Below are positions 15,909 through 24,281 of a stretch of DNA of 46,985 nt, in pieces. The first letter of the stretch is position 1. Every line of letters starts with the position of its first letter. Under the pieces are notes generated by a model, which saw only the letters and a list, made by a program, of their open reading frames with translations, did not search any database and was not told the DNA's origin. The position numbers and the translations under genes are program-made. The DNA is from an uncultured Bacillota bacterium (GTDB taxonomy: Bacteria > Bacillota > Clostridia > Oscillospirales > Oscillospiraceae), in contig CANSDP010000016.1 in the NCBI GenBank assembly GCA_947645675.1, forward strand, positions 1-46,985, given 5' to 3'.

Positions 15909-16955
15909 CTAATGGCGAAACAATAAAATATCCCTGGGGGCGATCTGGACGGTAATCCGCTCCCGGTCCGGGAGGGCCCGCCAGATCATTTTGTCCAGCT
16001 CCATCCTCAGCGGCGGGGCGTCCGGTTCGGCCCCCTCCGGGCGGAGAATCACGATGGTGCTGAACACGTCCTCCACCACCCGCGCCACAGCGCAGGGGAA
16101 GACGTTCTCCCCCGGGCCCCCGGCGGGCCGGACGAAGCGGGCCCGCACCCCCGCCCGGACGGCGTCCGACGGGACGGGGCGGCCGCAGCGCAGGGTCAGG
16201 TCCCATGCGGGGAGATAGACCTCCTCCCCCCGGGGGAGGGCGTCGGCGAAGTTCTTGCAGCCGGACAGCCGGGCGGCGGCCTCGGTCCCCGGGGCGTGGA
16301 AGAGCTGGGACAGGTCCTGGACCGGCTGGGATTGTCCTCCGTCTATGACGCACACCCGCTGACAGCTGCGGAACACCTCCCCCCGGTCGTGGGAGACCCA
16401 GAGAACTGTACCAGGAAACTGGTCCAGCGTCTCCATCAGCTCCAGCTCCAGCTGGGATTTGAGATAGCTGTCCAGGGCGGAAAAGGGCTCGTCCAAAAGG
16501 AGGACCTGGGGCTGGGAAGCCAGAATACGGGCCAGAGCGGTCCGCTGCTGCTGGCCGCCGGACAGCTGTCCCGGCTTCAGCACCGCCAGCTCCTCCAGGC
16601 GGAAGCGGCGGAGGAGGGTGGAGACGGTCTCCTCCTGCGCGGCCCGGTCCCGGACGGCGGCGGCGATGTTCTGCCGGACTGTCATGTTGGGGAACAGGGC
16701 GTATTGCTGGAAGAGATAGCCCACCCGGCGGCGCTGGGGCGGGAGGTCGACGCCCGCCGCGCTGTCAAAGAGGGTGACGCCGTCCAGGACGATTTTTCCT
16801 GCGTCGGGCCGGATGATCCCGGCCACACAGCGCAGCGTCAGCGACTTCCCGCAGCCCGAGGCCCCCAGGAGGGCCAGCCGCTCGTCCCCGGCCTCAAATT
16901 GGACCTGGAGCTGGAATTTTCCCAGCTTTTTTCGAATGTCAACCGAGAGCGACAC
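15909..16955 (-). CDS. modC: ModC molybdate ABC transporter ATP-binding protein
   Basis: 348 residues. ABC ATPase with Walker A GASGCGKS (31-38, K37), Q-loop FQQYALFP, signature LSGGQQQR and Walker B VLLLDEPFSALD. The C-terminal ~100 residues form the TOBE-like domain that binds molybdate in ModC. The start is GTG 16955, seven bases after AGGAGG; the ribosome site overlaps the end of modB. It powers import with ModB. Confidence 0.93.
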   Translation of the reverse strand: MSLSVDIRKKLGKFQLQVQFEAGDERLALLGASGCGKSLTLRCVAGIIRPDAGKIVLDGVTLFDSAAGVDLPPQRRRVGYLFQQYALFPNMTVRQNIAAAVRDRAAQEETVSTLLRRFRLEELAVLKPGQLSGGQQQRTALARILASQPQVLLLDEPFSALDSYLKSQLELELMETLDQFPGTVLWVSHDRGEVFRSCQRVCVIDGGQSQPVQDLSQLFHAPGTEAAARLSGCKNFADALPRGEEVYLPAWDLTLRCGRPVPSDAVRAGVRARFVRPAGGPGENVFPCAVARVVEDVFSTIVILRPEGAEPDAPPLRMELDKMIWRALPDRERITVQIAPRDILLFRH

Positions 16956-16959
16956 GCTC

Positions 16960-17622
16960 TCACCTCCTCTCCCGCCGGTGCTCCAGCAGGCTGATGGCCA
17001 GCAGGAAGACCGCCGAAATGGCCAGATTCACCAGCACCCAGCGCAGCGCCCCAGGGTCGTCCCCGGTGCGCCAGAGCTGATAGACGGTGGTGGAGATGGT
17101 GGCGGTGCGGCCCGGGGTGTACCCCGCCAGCATGGAGGTGGCCCCGTACTCCCCCAGCGCCCGGGCGAAAGCCAGCACCGTCCCGGCCAGGACGCCCTGT
17201 TTGCAGCAGGGCATCTGGACCCGCCAGAAGACCCAGGCGTTGGACCGGCCCAGGGTGCGGCCCGCGTCGGCCAGGTTTTGGTCAAAACTCTCAAAGGCCC
17301 CCCGGGCGGTGCGGTACATCAGGGGGAAGGCCACCACCACCGTGGCGAAGATGGCCGACTGCCAGGTCATCACCAGCCGCACCCCGAACGTCTCCTGGAC
17401 CCAGGCCCCCAGAGGCCGCTTGGGCCCCAGCAGCATCAGCAGCAGCCAGCCCACCACCGTGGGCGGCAGGACCAGGGGCAGGGTGAGAATTACGTCCAGC
17501 GCCCCCTTCACGCCCCGGGGCAGGCGGGCAATCCACTGGGCGGCGGCGATTCCCAAAAAGAACACCGCCGCTGTGGAGATGGCCGCGATACGCAGGGAGT
17601 TGAACAGGGGATACCAGTCCAT
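16960..17622 (-). CDS. modB: ModB molybdate ABC transporter permease
   Basis: 220 residues with about five to six membrane helices. The EAA-type loop and the segment LGEYGATSMLAGYTPGRT are characteristic of ModB. Its stop codon lies four bases before the modC GTG, and it starts 27 bases after modA ends. The length is normal for the family. Confidence 0.94.
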   Translation of the reverse strand: MDWYPLFNSLRIAAISTAAVFFLGIAAAQWIARLPRGVKGALDVILTLPLVLPPTVVGWLLLMLLGPKRPLGAWVQETFGVRLVMTWQSAIFATVVVAFPLMYRTARGAFESFDQNLADAGRTLGRSNAWVFWRVQMPCCKQGVLAGTVLAFARALGEYGATSMLAGYTPGRTATISTTVYQLWRTGDDPGALRWVLVNLAISAVFLLAISLLEHRRERR

Positions 17623-17649
17623 AACCGTCCTTCTTTCCAGACTATTCTA

Positions 17650-18426
17650 TCACTTTATGGGGGAAAAGCCAACCTTTTCAAAATTTTTCCTGGTGCCGTC
17701 GGTTTGGAGGTGCTCCAGGAAGGCTTTGGCTTCGTCGGGATGCTGGCTATTTGCCAGGACGGCGGCGGGGTAGATCACCTGACCGCACATCTCCTCCGTG
17801 GCGCTGTCCACCACCGTCAGCCCGGCGGAGAAGGCGTCTGTGGCGTAGATGATGCCGCAGTCCACCGTCCCCTCGGACACCTGGGTGGTGACCTCCTTCA
17901 CGTTGGAGCCGTAGGTGAGGGCTCCGGCCAAAGACGCTTCGTCCAGGCCGTAGTAAGCGAAAATCTTCTGGGTGTACTGACCCACCGGCACGTCGCTGTT
18001 GCCCACAGACAGCAGTACGTCCCCGGACTCCAGCAGCCGGGCCAGCTGGTCAAAGCTCTCGATCCCCTTGGGGTTGCCCTGGGGGACGGCCAAGGTCACC
18101 TTGTTTTCCAGAAGGTCCACCCGGGTCCCCTCCAGCAGCGAGCCGGCCTCGTCCAAAACGTCCATCTGTTTGGGGGAGGCGGAGATGAACAGGTCGCAGT
18201 CCGCCCCCTCCTGAATCTGGGTGAGGAGGGTGCCGGAGGAGTCGTAGGTGGGGATGATAGTCACGTTGGGGTCCACCGCACTGTAGGCCTCAATGAATTC
18301 GTCCAGGACCTCCGTCATGGAGGCGGCGGCAAATATATGGAGCTCCGTCTCCTCGGGCTTTGGGGCGCAGGCGGTCAGGGTCAGGAGCGCGGCCAGAGCC
18401 AGGGTAAAGGACAACAGCTTTTTCAT
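17650..18426 (-). CDS. modA: ModA molybdate-binding lipoprotein
   Basis: 258 residues. The signal peptide ends in the lipobox LTAC with the lipidated Cys at 20. The mature protein starts with LHIFAAASMTEVLDEF, the ModA signature; the Ser of AAAS normally contacts the oxyanion. LFISAS and YDSSGTLL follow as in ModA proteins. It is the first gene of modABC, with a ModE-like palindrome about 25 bases upstream of its ATG. Confidence 0.95.
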   Translation of the reverse strand: MKKLLSFTLALAALLTLTACAPKPEETELHIFAAASMTEVLDEFIEAYSAVDPNVTIIPTYDSSGTLLTQIQEGADCDLFISASPKQMDVLDEAGSLLEGTRVDLLENKVTLAVPQGNPKGIESFDQLARLLESGDVLLSVGNSDVPVGQYTQKIFAYYGLDEASLAGALTYGSNVKEVTTQVSEGTVDCGIIYATDAFSAGLTVVDSATEEMCGQVIYPAAVLANSQHPDEAKAFLEHLQTDGTRKNFEKVGFSPIK

Positions 18427-18451
18427 AGGGGTATTTCCTTTCTCTTTATGT

Positions 18452-18475
18452 CGCTATTCTGAAATGAGAATAGCG
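18452..18475 (-). promoter_or_regulatory. ModE-like operator at the modA promoter
   Basis: CGCTATTCT-N6-AGAATAGCG, perfect 9-base arms around GAAATG. The E. coli ModE site has the same geometry (CGnTATATA-N6-TATATAnCG). On the minus strand a possible -35 TTTACA (18479-18484) and -10 CAGAAT overlap it, so binding would block modA transcription. The operator role is inferred. The fusion at 22270-23211 supplies a ModE-type DNA-binding domain. Confidence 0.6.
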
Positions 18476-18481
18476 CTTTTG

Positions 18482-18511
18482 TAAAAATAGCCGGCGGACC
18501 AGCTATTTTTA
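18482..18511 (-). terminator. Terminator at the end of the long molybdenum operon
   Basis: TAAAAATAGC (18482-18491) pairs with GCTATTTTTA (18502-18511). On the minus strand the stem closes with a run of five T. It follows the MoeA-like stop codon by 7 bases and separates that transcript from modA. Confidence 0.75.
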
Positions 18512-18517
18512 ACACAC

Positions 18518-19537
18518 TCACTTCCCAAAGGGGCAGACGGGATACCGGCAGGGCTTACAGCCCAGGCACAGCCCGCCCTCGCCCATAGCGGCCAGATCGG
18601 CCCGGGTAACGGGCACATCGGCCACGATTTTGGGGAGCACCAGGTCGAACACGGTGGCCCCGGCGTACATGACACAGCCGGGCAGACCCATGACGGGGGT
18701 GCCGTCGCCGAAATAGCCCAGGAGGAACATGGCCCCGGGGAGGACGGGCGCGCCGTAGGAGATAATGTCCGCGCCGGTGGCCTTGATGCCGCTGGGGGTG
18801 CTGTCGTCCGGGTCCACGCTCATGCCGCCGGTGCAGACGATGATGTCCACTCCGCTGGCCCTGGCCTCATTGACCGCCTGGGCCACCGCCTCTACCCCGT
18901 CCCCGGACTGGACCACGGAGCGGGTCTCCACGCCGTAAGCGGCCAGCTTTTCAATCACCACGGGGGAGAAGGTGTCCTGAATGAGGCCCCTTTTCACCTC
19001 GTTCCCGGTGACTATCACGGCGGCGGTTTTCCGTTTCCAGGGGTGGAGGGACAGCAGAGGCTCACTCCCCGCCGCCGCCGCCGTCCTTTGCAGGACCTCC
19101 TCCGGGATAATCAGGGGGATCACCCGGGTGCCCGCCAGCTTGTCCCCCTTGCGGACCATCGTGTTCCCGTGGCGGGTGGCGATCATCACGTCCCCCACCG
19201 AATTGACAGCGGTGAGCCGCTGGCTGTCCACCAGGAACAGGCCGTCACAGCCGGCAAAGACCTCGATCTTCCCCTCCTTGGGGTCGGAGAGGGTCATGTG
19301 CTCATTCCGGCACAGAGCGGCGAGGCGGGCGGCCCCCTCGTCCTCATGGAGCATGCCGGGGGTCATCTCCCAGACATACAGGTGCTCCTTGCCCATGGAC
19401 AGCAGGACGGGGATGTCCTCCTCCGTGACCACGTGGCCCTTGCGGAACCGGGCGTCCTTGAACTGGTCCTTGATGATCTGGGTCATGTCGTGGCAGAGGA
19501 CGTGTCCCACGGCCTCCTCGGTGCGGATCTGCTTCAT
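18518..19537 (-). CDS. MoeA-like molybdopterin-binding protein with Cys-rich tail
   Basis: 339 residues. The MoCF-binding domain (~165-310) has AVIVTGNEVKRG and VCTGGMSVDPDDSTP, as in MoeA/CinA-type proteins that insert molybdenum or bind pterin. It is shorter than MoeA (~400) and lacks the usual N-terminal domains. The C-terminus carries CLGCKPCRYPVCPFG, four cysteines that could bind a metal or cluster. It is the final gene of the operon and overlaps the MOSC gene by ATGA. Proteins of this form usually accompany molybdenum hydroxylase maturation genes. Confidence 0.85.
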   Translation of the reverse strand: MKQIRTEEAVGHVLCHDMTQIIKDQFKDARFRKGHVVTEEDIPVLLSMGKEHLYVWEMTPGMLHEDEGAARLAALCRNEHMTLSDPKEGKIEVFAGCDGLFLVDSQRLTAVNSVGDVMIATRHGNTMVRKGDKLAGTRVIPLIIPEEVLQRTAAAAGSEPLLSLHPWKRKTAAVIVTGNEVKRGLIQDTFSPVVIEKLAAYGVETRSVVQSGDGVEAVAQAVNEARASGVDIIVCTGGMSVDPDDSTPSGIKATGADIISYGAPVLPGAMFLLGYFGDGTPVMGLPGCVMYAGATVFDLVLPKIVADVPVTRADLAAMGEGGLCLGCKPCRYPVCPFGK

Positions 19538-19968
19538 GATAACACCTCAATTTCATCTCCGGCCCGGACTGTGCCCTCCTTCACCACCACGGCGAAGATA
19601 CCCTCGGTGGGCATAACACACTTGCCCACCGCTCTTTTGATGGCGCAGTCGTTGTGGCACTCCTTGCCGATCTGGGTGACCTCCACCTCGGTCTCTCCGA
19701 TGCGCAGATGGGTCCCCACGGGGAGGCTTTTCAGGTCCAGCCCCCGGGTGTTGATGTTCTCGGCAAAGACCCCGCTGTCCAGGGGGATGGGACAGGCGGA
19801 GCGCATGGTGTCCACGCTCTCCTCGGCCAGCAGGCTGATCTGCCGGTGCCAGTCCCCGGCGTGGGCGTCCCCCACGATGCCGTGGCGGAGCTTTAGGCTG
19901 ATTTCAGGGACGGGGTGCTTCTGCTCCCCCTTTTTCTCACTGATGTTGACGGAAACGACGCTTGCCAT
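19534..19968 (-). CDS. MOSC-domain protein
   Basis: 144 residues. MOSC domain of the short single-domain type, related to the molybdenum cofactor sulfurase C-terminus. It shows LRHGIVGDAHAG, SVDTMR, FAENINTRG and the Cys segment GKECHNDCAI. Such proteins are thought to carry sulfur or bind the cofactor for xanthine-oxidase-type enzymes, which need a terminal sulfur on molybdenum. ATG 19968 is chosen because AAGGAG lies 8 bases upstream, inside the end of moaC; a GTG 9 bases earlier is too close to that site. Confidence 0.9.
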   Translation of the reverse strand: MASVVSVNISEKKGEQKHPVPEISLKLRHGIVGDAHAGDWHRQISLLAEESVDTMRSACPIPLDSGVFAENINTRGLDLKSLPVGTHLRIGETEVEVTQIGKECHNDCAIKRAVGKCVMPTEGIFAVVVKEGTVRAGDEIEVLS

Positions 19969-19973
19969 GGTGT

Positions 19974-20453
19974 TCACTCCTTAATCTGATAGTCCCCGCT
20001 CTTGCCGCCGGATTTGGACAGCAGGCGGATGTGTTCAACGCGCATGTCCTTCTGGACCGCCTTGCACATGTCATAGATGGTCAGGGCGGCGGCGGAAACG
20101 GCGGTGAGGGCCTCCATCTCCACCCCGGTGACCCCGGAACAGGTGACCTGGGCGGTGATCTCCACCCGGAAGGGGTTTTCCAGGAGGGAAAAGGAGATGT
20201 CGACGCCCGTGAGGGGCAGGGGATGGCACATGGGGATGAGCTCCCAGGTGTGCTTGGCCGCCTGGATGCCCGCCACCTGGGCCACCGCCAGCACGTCCCC
20301 CTTTTTGATGGTCCCGGCCTGGATGCGGGAAAAGGTCTCCCCGTTCATATGGATCTCGCCCCGGGCTATGGCGGTGCGGTGGGTGACGGCCTTGCCGGTC
20401 ACGTCCACCATCCGGGCCCGGCCCTGGTCGTTGAAGTGGGTCAGCTCTGACAT
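19974..20453 (-). CDS. moaC: MoaC cyclic pyranopterin monophosphate synthase
   Basis: 159 residues, the usual length. It completes pyranopterin formation from the MoaA product. Conserved segments include [29 protein letters not shown] and the C-terminal [10 protein letters not shown]. It starts 3 bases after the moaA stop, and its own stop is 5 bases before the MOSC start. Confidence 0.97.
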   Translation of the reverse strand: MSELTHFNDQGRARMVDVTGKAVTHRTAIARGEIHMNGETFSRIQAGTIKKGDVLAVAQVAGIQAAKHTWELIPMCHPLPLTGVDISFSLLENPFRVEITAQVTCSGVTGVEMEALTAVSAAALTIYDMCKAVQKDMRVEHIRLLSKSGGKSGDYQIKE

Positions 20454-20456
20454 GGT

Positions 20457-21401
20457 CTAGCCTCCAATCTGATTCATGCTCCGGGGGGTGTCGCTGGGAC
20501 GCTCCGTCAGGTGGTGCTCCCGGGGCTTTTGCAAAATCCCCTGACGGATGGCCTCCTCCAGCCCGTGGCCCTGGAGGCCCTTGAGGGAAATTTCCTCCCG
20601 GCTGTGGAGACAGCTTTTCAGCTTGCCGTCCGCCGTCACCCGGAGGCGGCGGCACTGGGCGCAGAAGGTGTGGCTCAGCGGGGAGATAAAGCCCACCGTC
20701 CCCCTGGCCCCCGGCAGGCGGTACCGCAGGGCCACCCCCTGGGACTCAATGGGCTCCAGCTCCGGGAAGCGGGCCAGCACGCCGGCGCTGGACAGGAAAC
20801 AGCTTTTCTCCCACCCGGCGCAGGGGCCCATGGGCATCAGCTCGATAAAGCGCAGTTCCCAGGGTTTGTCTCTGGTCAGAGAGAGGAAATCGCCCACCTC
20901 GTCGTCGTTGAAGCCGCCGATGAGGACGGTGTTCAGCTTTAAATCGGTGAATCCGGCCTCCCCGGCGGCGGTCAGGCCGGCCAGCGCTTGGTCCAGGGAG
21001 CCGGTCCGGGTCATGGCGGCGAACCGGTCGGGCCGCAGGGTGTCCAGGCTGATGTTCAGCCGGTCCACCCCCGCCTCCCGGAGGGGCTTAGCCAGCTGGG
21101 GCAGCAGGGCCCCGTTGGTGGTCAGGCACAGCTCCTTGATCTCCGGCAGGGCGGCAATGCCCCGGCAGATGTCCAAAATCCCCCGGCGGACCAGGGGCTC
21201 CCCGCCGGTGAGGCGGACCTTGGTGACACCGCACTTCGCCGCCGCCCGGACCACCTCCACACACTCCTCCACCGAGAGGATGTCCTTGTGCCGCCGCTTG
21301 CACACCCCCTCCTCCGGCATGCAGTATTGACACCGGTAGTTGCACAGGTCGGTGACGGACAGGCGCAGATAGTCCACCGTCCGGCCAAATGTGTCGGTCA
21401 T
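20457..21401 (-). CDS. moaA: MoaA GTP 3',8-cyclase (radical SAM)
   Basis: 314 residues. First step of molybdopterin synthesis from GTP. The radical SAM cluster motif is CNYRCQYC (C20, C24, C27), followed by RLTGGEPLVRRG. The second cluster is marked by FCAQCRRLRVTADG and a later Cys (KSCL). The C-terminal GG needed for activity in MoaA is present as the last two residues. ATG 21401 follows AAGGAGG by 8 bases. Confidence 0.97.
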   Translation of the reverse strand: MTDTFGRTVDYLRLSVTDLCNYRCQYCMPEEGVCKRRHKDILSVEECVEVVRAAAKCGVTKVRLTGGEPLVRRGILDICRGIAALPEIKELCLTTNGALLPQLAKPLREAGVDRLNISLDTLRPDRFAAMTRTGSLDQALAGLTAAGEAGFTDLKLNTVLIGGFNDDEVGDFLSLTRDKPWELRFIELMPMGPCAGWEKSCFLSSAGVLARFPELEPIESQGVALRYRLPGARGTVGFISPLSHTFCAQCRRLRVTADGKLKSCLHSREEISLKGLQGHGLEEAIRQGILQKPREHHLTERPSDTPRSMNQIGG

Positions 21402-21421
21402 AGCCGCCGCCTCCTTGTCTC

Positions 21422-22252
21422 TTACTTGGTCTCGGCCCGGAGCTGTATGAGCTGGGCCGCGATGCTCACCGCGATTTCCGCGGGGGTCTCGGCCTTGATG
21501 CTCAGGCCGATGGGGGTGGTGATGCGCTGGAGGTCGGCGTCGGTATAGCCCATGTCCCTGAGCTTGGCGAACACCGCCGCCGTCTTCTTCCGGCTCCCGA
21601 TCACACCGATGTATTTGGCCGGAGTTTTCAGAGCCTGGGCCTGGACGGTAAGGTCGTCCTTGTGGCCCCGGGTCATGACGGCCACATAGTCCTCCGCTGT
21701 GATGCCCGCGTAGGCGGCGGGGTCGCCGTTCTGGATAAGTCGGGTCTCCTCCACGCCGGGGAAGAGCTCGGGCCGGCAGAAGTCCTCCCGGTCCTCCAGC
21801 ACCACGCACCGGAAGTCCACCGCCGCCAGGGCGGGGACCAGGGCCTGGGCCACATGGCCGCCGCCGAAGATATAGACCCTTCCCGAGGGAGTCAGCCGTG
21901 CTTCCTCCTCCCTGGCCCAGGCGATGGCGGCCTCGTCGCCGCCGGCCAGATAGCGGAAGCTGACCTCCACGTCTCCGCCGCAGATCATGCCCAGGTCCTG
22001 GACCTCGTTGGGCCGGAGCTGGAAGCGCTCCACCCGGGACCGGCCCGCCGCCAGCGCCTCCCGGGCAAGCTGTTCGCTGCGGTACTCCACCGCGCCGCCG
22101 CCGATGGTCCCGGCGATCCGTCCCTGGGCGGACACCAGCATCATGGCTCCCTCCCCACGGGGGGTGGAGCCGCTGCTGGCCTCTACGCTCACCAGGACCA
22201 GGCTCTCACCCTGGGCCAGGCGCTGGTTCATCTGTTGAAATAGCGTTTGCAT
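21422..22252 (-). CDS. XdhC-family maturation factor for molybdenum hydroxylase
   Basis: 276 residues. The N-terminal XdhC/CoxI domain shows SGSTPRGEGAMMLV, GTIGGGAVEY and GMICGGDVEV. The C-terminal Rossmann half has VYIFGGGHVAQALV. XdhC binds the molybdenum cofactor, promotes its sulfuration and delivers it to the apoenzyme. ATG 22252 has GGGAGG upstream. In this cluster it should serve the aldehyde oxidoreductase at 30607-33540. Confidence 0.93.
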   Translation of the reverse strand: MQTLFQQMNQRLAQGESLVLVSVEASSGSTPRGEGAMMLVSAQGRIAGTIGGGAVEYRSEQLAREALAAGRSRVERFQLRPNEVQDLGMICGGDVEVSFRYLAGGDEAAIAWAREEEARLTPSGRVYIFGGGHVAQALVPALAAVDFRCVVLEDREDFCRPELFPGVEETRLIQNGDPAAYAGITAEDYVAVMTRGHKDDLTVQAQALKTPAKYIGVIGSRKKTAAVFAKLRDMGYTDADLQRITTPIGLSIKAETPAEIAVSIAAQLIQLRAETK

Positions 22253-22269
22253 CGTTTTTGCCTCCCAAT

Positions 22270-23211
22270 TTATGATTGATGACCGCAAGGAAAATATTTT
22301 TCAAAGGCCGCTTGACTGTAGGCCTGGACATCCTCCTGGAGCCTTCGGTAGGCGGAGAGGAGGGCCGCGCCCTGCTCGGTCAGGCTGGAGCCGCCGCCGT
22401 TGCTCCCCCCCTGGCTACGGATGAGGACGGGGTAGCCCAGCTGGCGCTCCATCTCGTTGATTGTGGTCCAGCCCTTGGAGTAGGACATGTGCATACAGTG
22501 GCAGGCGTTGAGCATGGAGCCGGTGGTCTGAATCAGCTCCAGAAACTGGGCGCACCGGGGAGTGAAGAAGCCGGTCTCCGCCTGGAGCCCCAGGTGCAGG
22601 TCCAGCTGGAGGGGCTGGGGCCGGTTGGTCTGCTGGCGGCGGTATTTTAACAGGGCGGCGTACTCGTCCCGGGTGTCGCTGTCCAGGGCGGTGCCCCGGT
22701 CGTCCACGGCCACGTCGGTGACCGGGATGCCCAGCGCCCCCACGGCTCCCTTCAAGCCGCCCTCACCGCCGTAGGACCGCAGGGCCGGGAGGAGGGAGCG
22801 GGACAGCACCACCGGATGGCCGGGGGTTCCCTGAAACAGGGGGCGGACGAAGTCCCCCTCAGCCGCCAGCAGGGCGTCCACCGTCTGCTGCTCCACCAGG
22901 GGGATATCGGCGGGGGAGACCAGCACCCGCCGGACATCCTCCGGCAGGCCCTCCAGCCCCAGCAGGAGGGAGTCCAGCATCTGGGTCCCATAGTAGCGCT
23001 CATTCCGAATGAAGAGAACGCCGGTCAGGTGGCGCTCCAGCGCCTGACTGTGATAGCCGGTGACAACGGCGATGGGGTCGGCCCCCGCCCGGCGCATCAT
23101 GTCCGCCACCCGGCGGACCATGGTCTGTCCGTCCACCGTCAGCATGGGCTTGAAGGCCCCCATCCGGGAGGACACTCCCGCGGCCAGAATCAGGCCCGCC
23201 AACTGTGCCAT
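22270..23211 (-). CDS. MobA/MocA-like NTP transferase fused to a ModE DNA-binding domain
   Basis: 313 residues with two domains. Residues 1-195 are a MobA/MocA-type nucleotidyltransferase (LILAAGVSSRMGAFKPML, SPADIPL, GTPGHPV) that would add CMP or GMP to molybdopterin. Residues ~200-305 match the winged-helix half of ModE: TGSMLNACHCMHMSYSKGW, INEMERQLG and SQGGSNGGGSSLTEQG, where ModE has a Gly-rich wing. No molybdate-binding MOP domain is present, so sensing may go through the transferase half. It resembles the family named after D. vulgaris DVU_1551. A ModE-like palindrome lies at 18452-18475. Confidence 0.88.
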   Translation of the reverse strand: MAQLAGLILAAGVSSRMGAFKPMLTVDGQTMVRRVADMMRRAGADPIAVVTGYHSQALERHLTGVLFIRNERYYGTQMLDSLLLGLEGLPEDVRRVLVSPADIPLVEQQTVDALLAAEGDFVRPLFQGTPGHPVVLSRSLLPALRSYGGEGGLKGAVGALGIPVTDVAVDDRGTALDSDTRDEYAALLKYRRQQTNRPQPLQLDLHLGLQAETGFFTPRCAQFLELIQTTGSMLNACHCMHMSYSKGWTTINEMERQLGYPVLIRSQGGSNGGGSSLTEQGAALLSAYRRLQEDVQAYSQAAFEKYFPCGHQS

Positions 23212-23225
23212 ACCGCTCCTCCTCC

Positions 23226-24281
23226 TTATACATCAAGTCCCAGCCGCTCCGCCACCTGGCGGGCCCGCCGGTACCGCCGCTCCCAGGCCGCCAGGGCCTC
23301 CGGCATTCCGCAAAAGGCCCGCTTGGCCTGAAAGCGCTCCTCCAGGGTGACCGGCCGGTCCCCCTGGACCAGCTTGTCCGCCAGATAGAGCAGGCCGGCC
23401 TCCATTCCGGCGTCCTGGGGCAGGTCATGGTGGACCGCAATCACCGCCCCCAGCTCCGGATACCCCTCCTTGGTCAGGAGCTCGCCGCAGGCGCGGGCGT
23501 GGTCGGGCCAATCCCGCGCCAGGTCGTGGAGCAGACAGGCGGCGTTCAGAAGCCCCAGGTTCAAGGTCAGGCCGGTCTGTCCGGCCAATTCCCCGGCCCG
23601 CAGGGCCACCGCCTCACAGTGGGTCCGGACGGGAGCGGGGGTGCTGTATGTTTCCCAGAGGGCCTCGATCTCCTCCCGGCTGGGCCAGGGGGAGGGCCGC
23701 ACCCCCAGACGCTCCGCCGTGAGGCGGTCCCCGTCCACGTGTACCTCAGTAAGCCCGCCCCAGGGCTGGGGCAGGGTCATCACCTGGTTGGGGGACCGGC
23801 CAAGCAGGCGGCACAGCCAGCCCCGGTTAATCCCGCCGTGGGCCACCACCACAAGATTCCCCTGAGACTGGGCCAGCAGGCGGGCTGCGGTTTGCTCCAT
23901 CCGGGCTCCCGCCTGTTGGAAGCTCTCGCCCCCGGGCGGGGGATAGGTCCCCAGCTCCCGGCCCCGCCGCCCGTACTCGGCGGGCCAGCGGGCCTTGATC
24001 TCATCAAAGGCCAGCCCGGTCCACGCCCCGGTGTCCACCTCCCGGAGATCGTCCTCCAAATAGACCGGCGTATATTCTCCGGCGAGAATATCGGCGGTCT
24101 GACGGCACCGCAGCAGAGGGCTGGAGTATACCGCCTGAATTTCCTTGTCCCGGACCCAGAGCGCCAGGGCCTCCGCCTGACGCCGCCCCTCCGGGGACAG
24201 GGGCACGTCCTGGGCATAGCTGCAGGTGCGGCACTGGTCCGTCAGGGGCTGTCCGTGGCGGATGAGATATAAGGTGCGCAT
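23226..24281 (-). CDS. Histidine phosphatase-HD domain fusion
   Basis: 351 residues. Residues 1-200 are a phosphoglycerate-mutase-like histidine phosphatase: LIRHGQ with the catalytic His, SPLLRCRQTA, REVDTGAWTG and VVVAHGG. Residues ~225-345 are an HD domain (ACLLHDLARDW, then VHHDLP) with metal-binding residues in place. The pair resembles CobC-type phosphatase plus a nucleotide or phosphate hydrolase. Location between the NTP transferase and methyltransferase suggests a maturation or repair role on a nucleotide-type cofactor, which is inferred. ATG 24281 overlaps the previous stop as TGATG. Confidence 0.85.
   Translation of the reverse strand: MRTLYLIRHGQPLTDQCRTCSYAQDVPLSPEGRRQAEALALWVRDKEIQAVYSSPLLRCRQTADILAGEYTPVYLEDDLREVDTGAWTGLAFDEIKARWPAEYGRRGRELGTYPPPGGESFQQAGARMEQTAARLLAQSQGNLVVVAHGGINRGWLCRLLGRSPNQVMTLPQPWGGLTEVHVDGDRLTAERLGVRPSPWPSREEIEALWETYSTPAPVRTHCEAVALRAGELAGQTGLTLNLGLLNAACLLHDLARDWPDHARACGELLTKEGYPELGAVIAVHHDLPQDAGMEAGLLYLADKLVQGDRPVTLEERFQAKRAFCGMPEALAAWERRYRRARQVAERLGLDV

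Noticed and set aside
18427-18517. Molybdenum-cofactor riboswitch upstream of modA
   Set aside because: The region is too short and contains only a terminator hairpin and the ModE-like palindrome.
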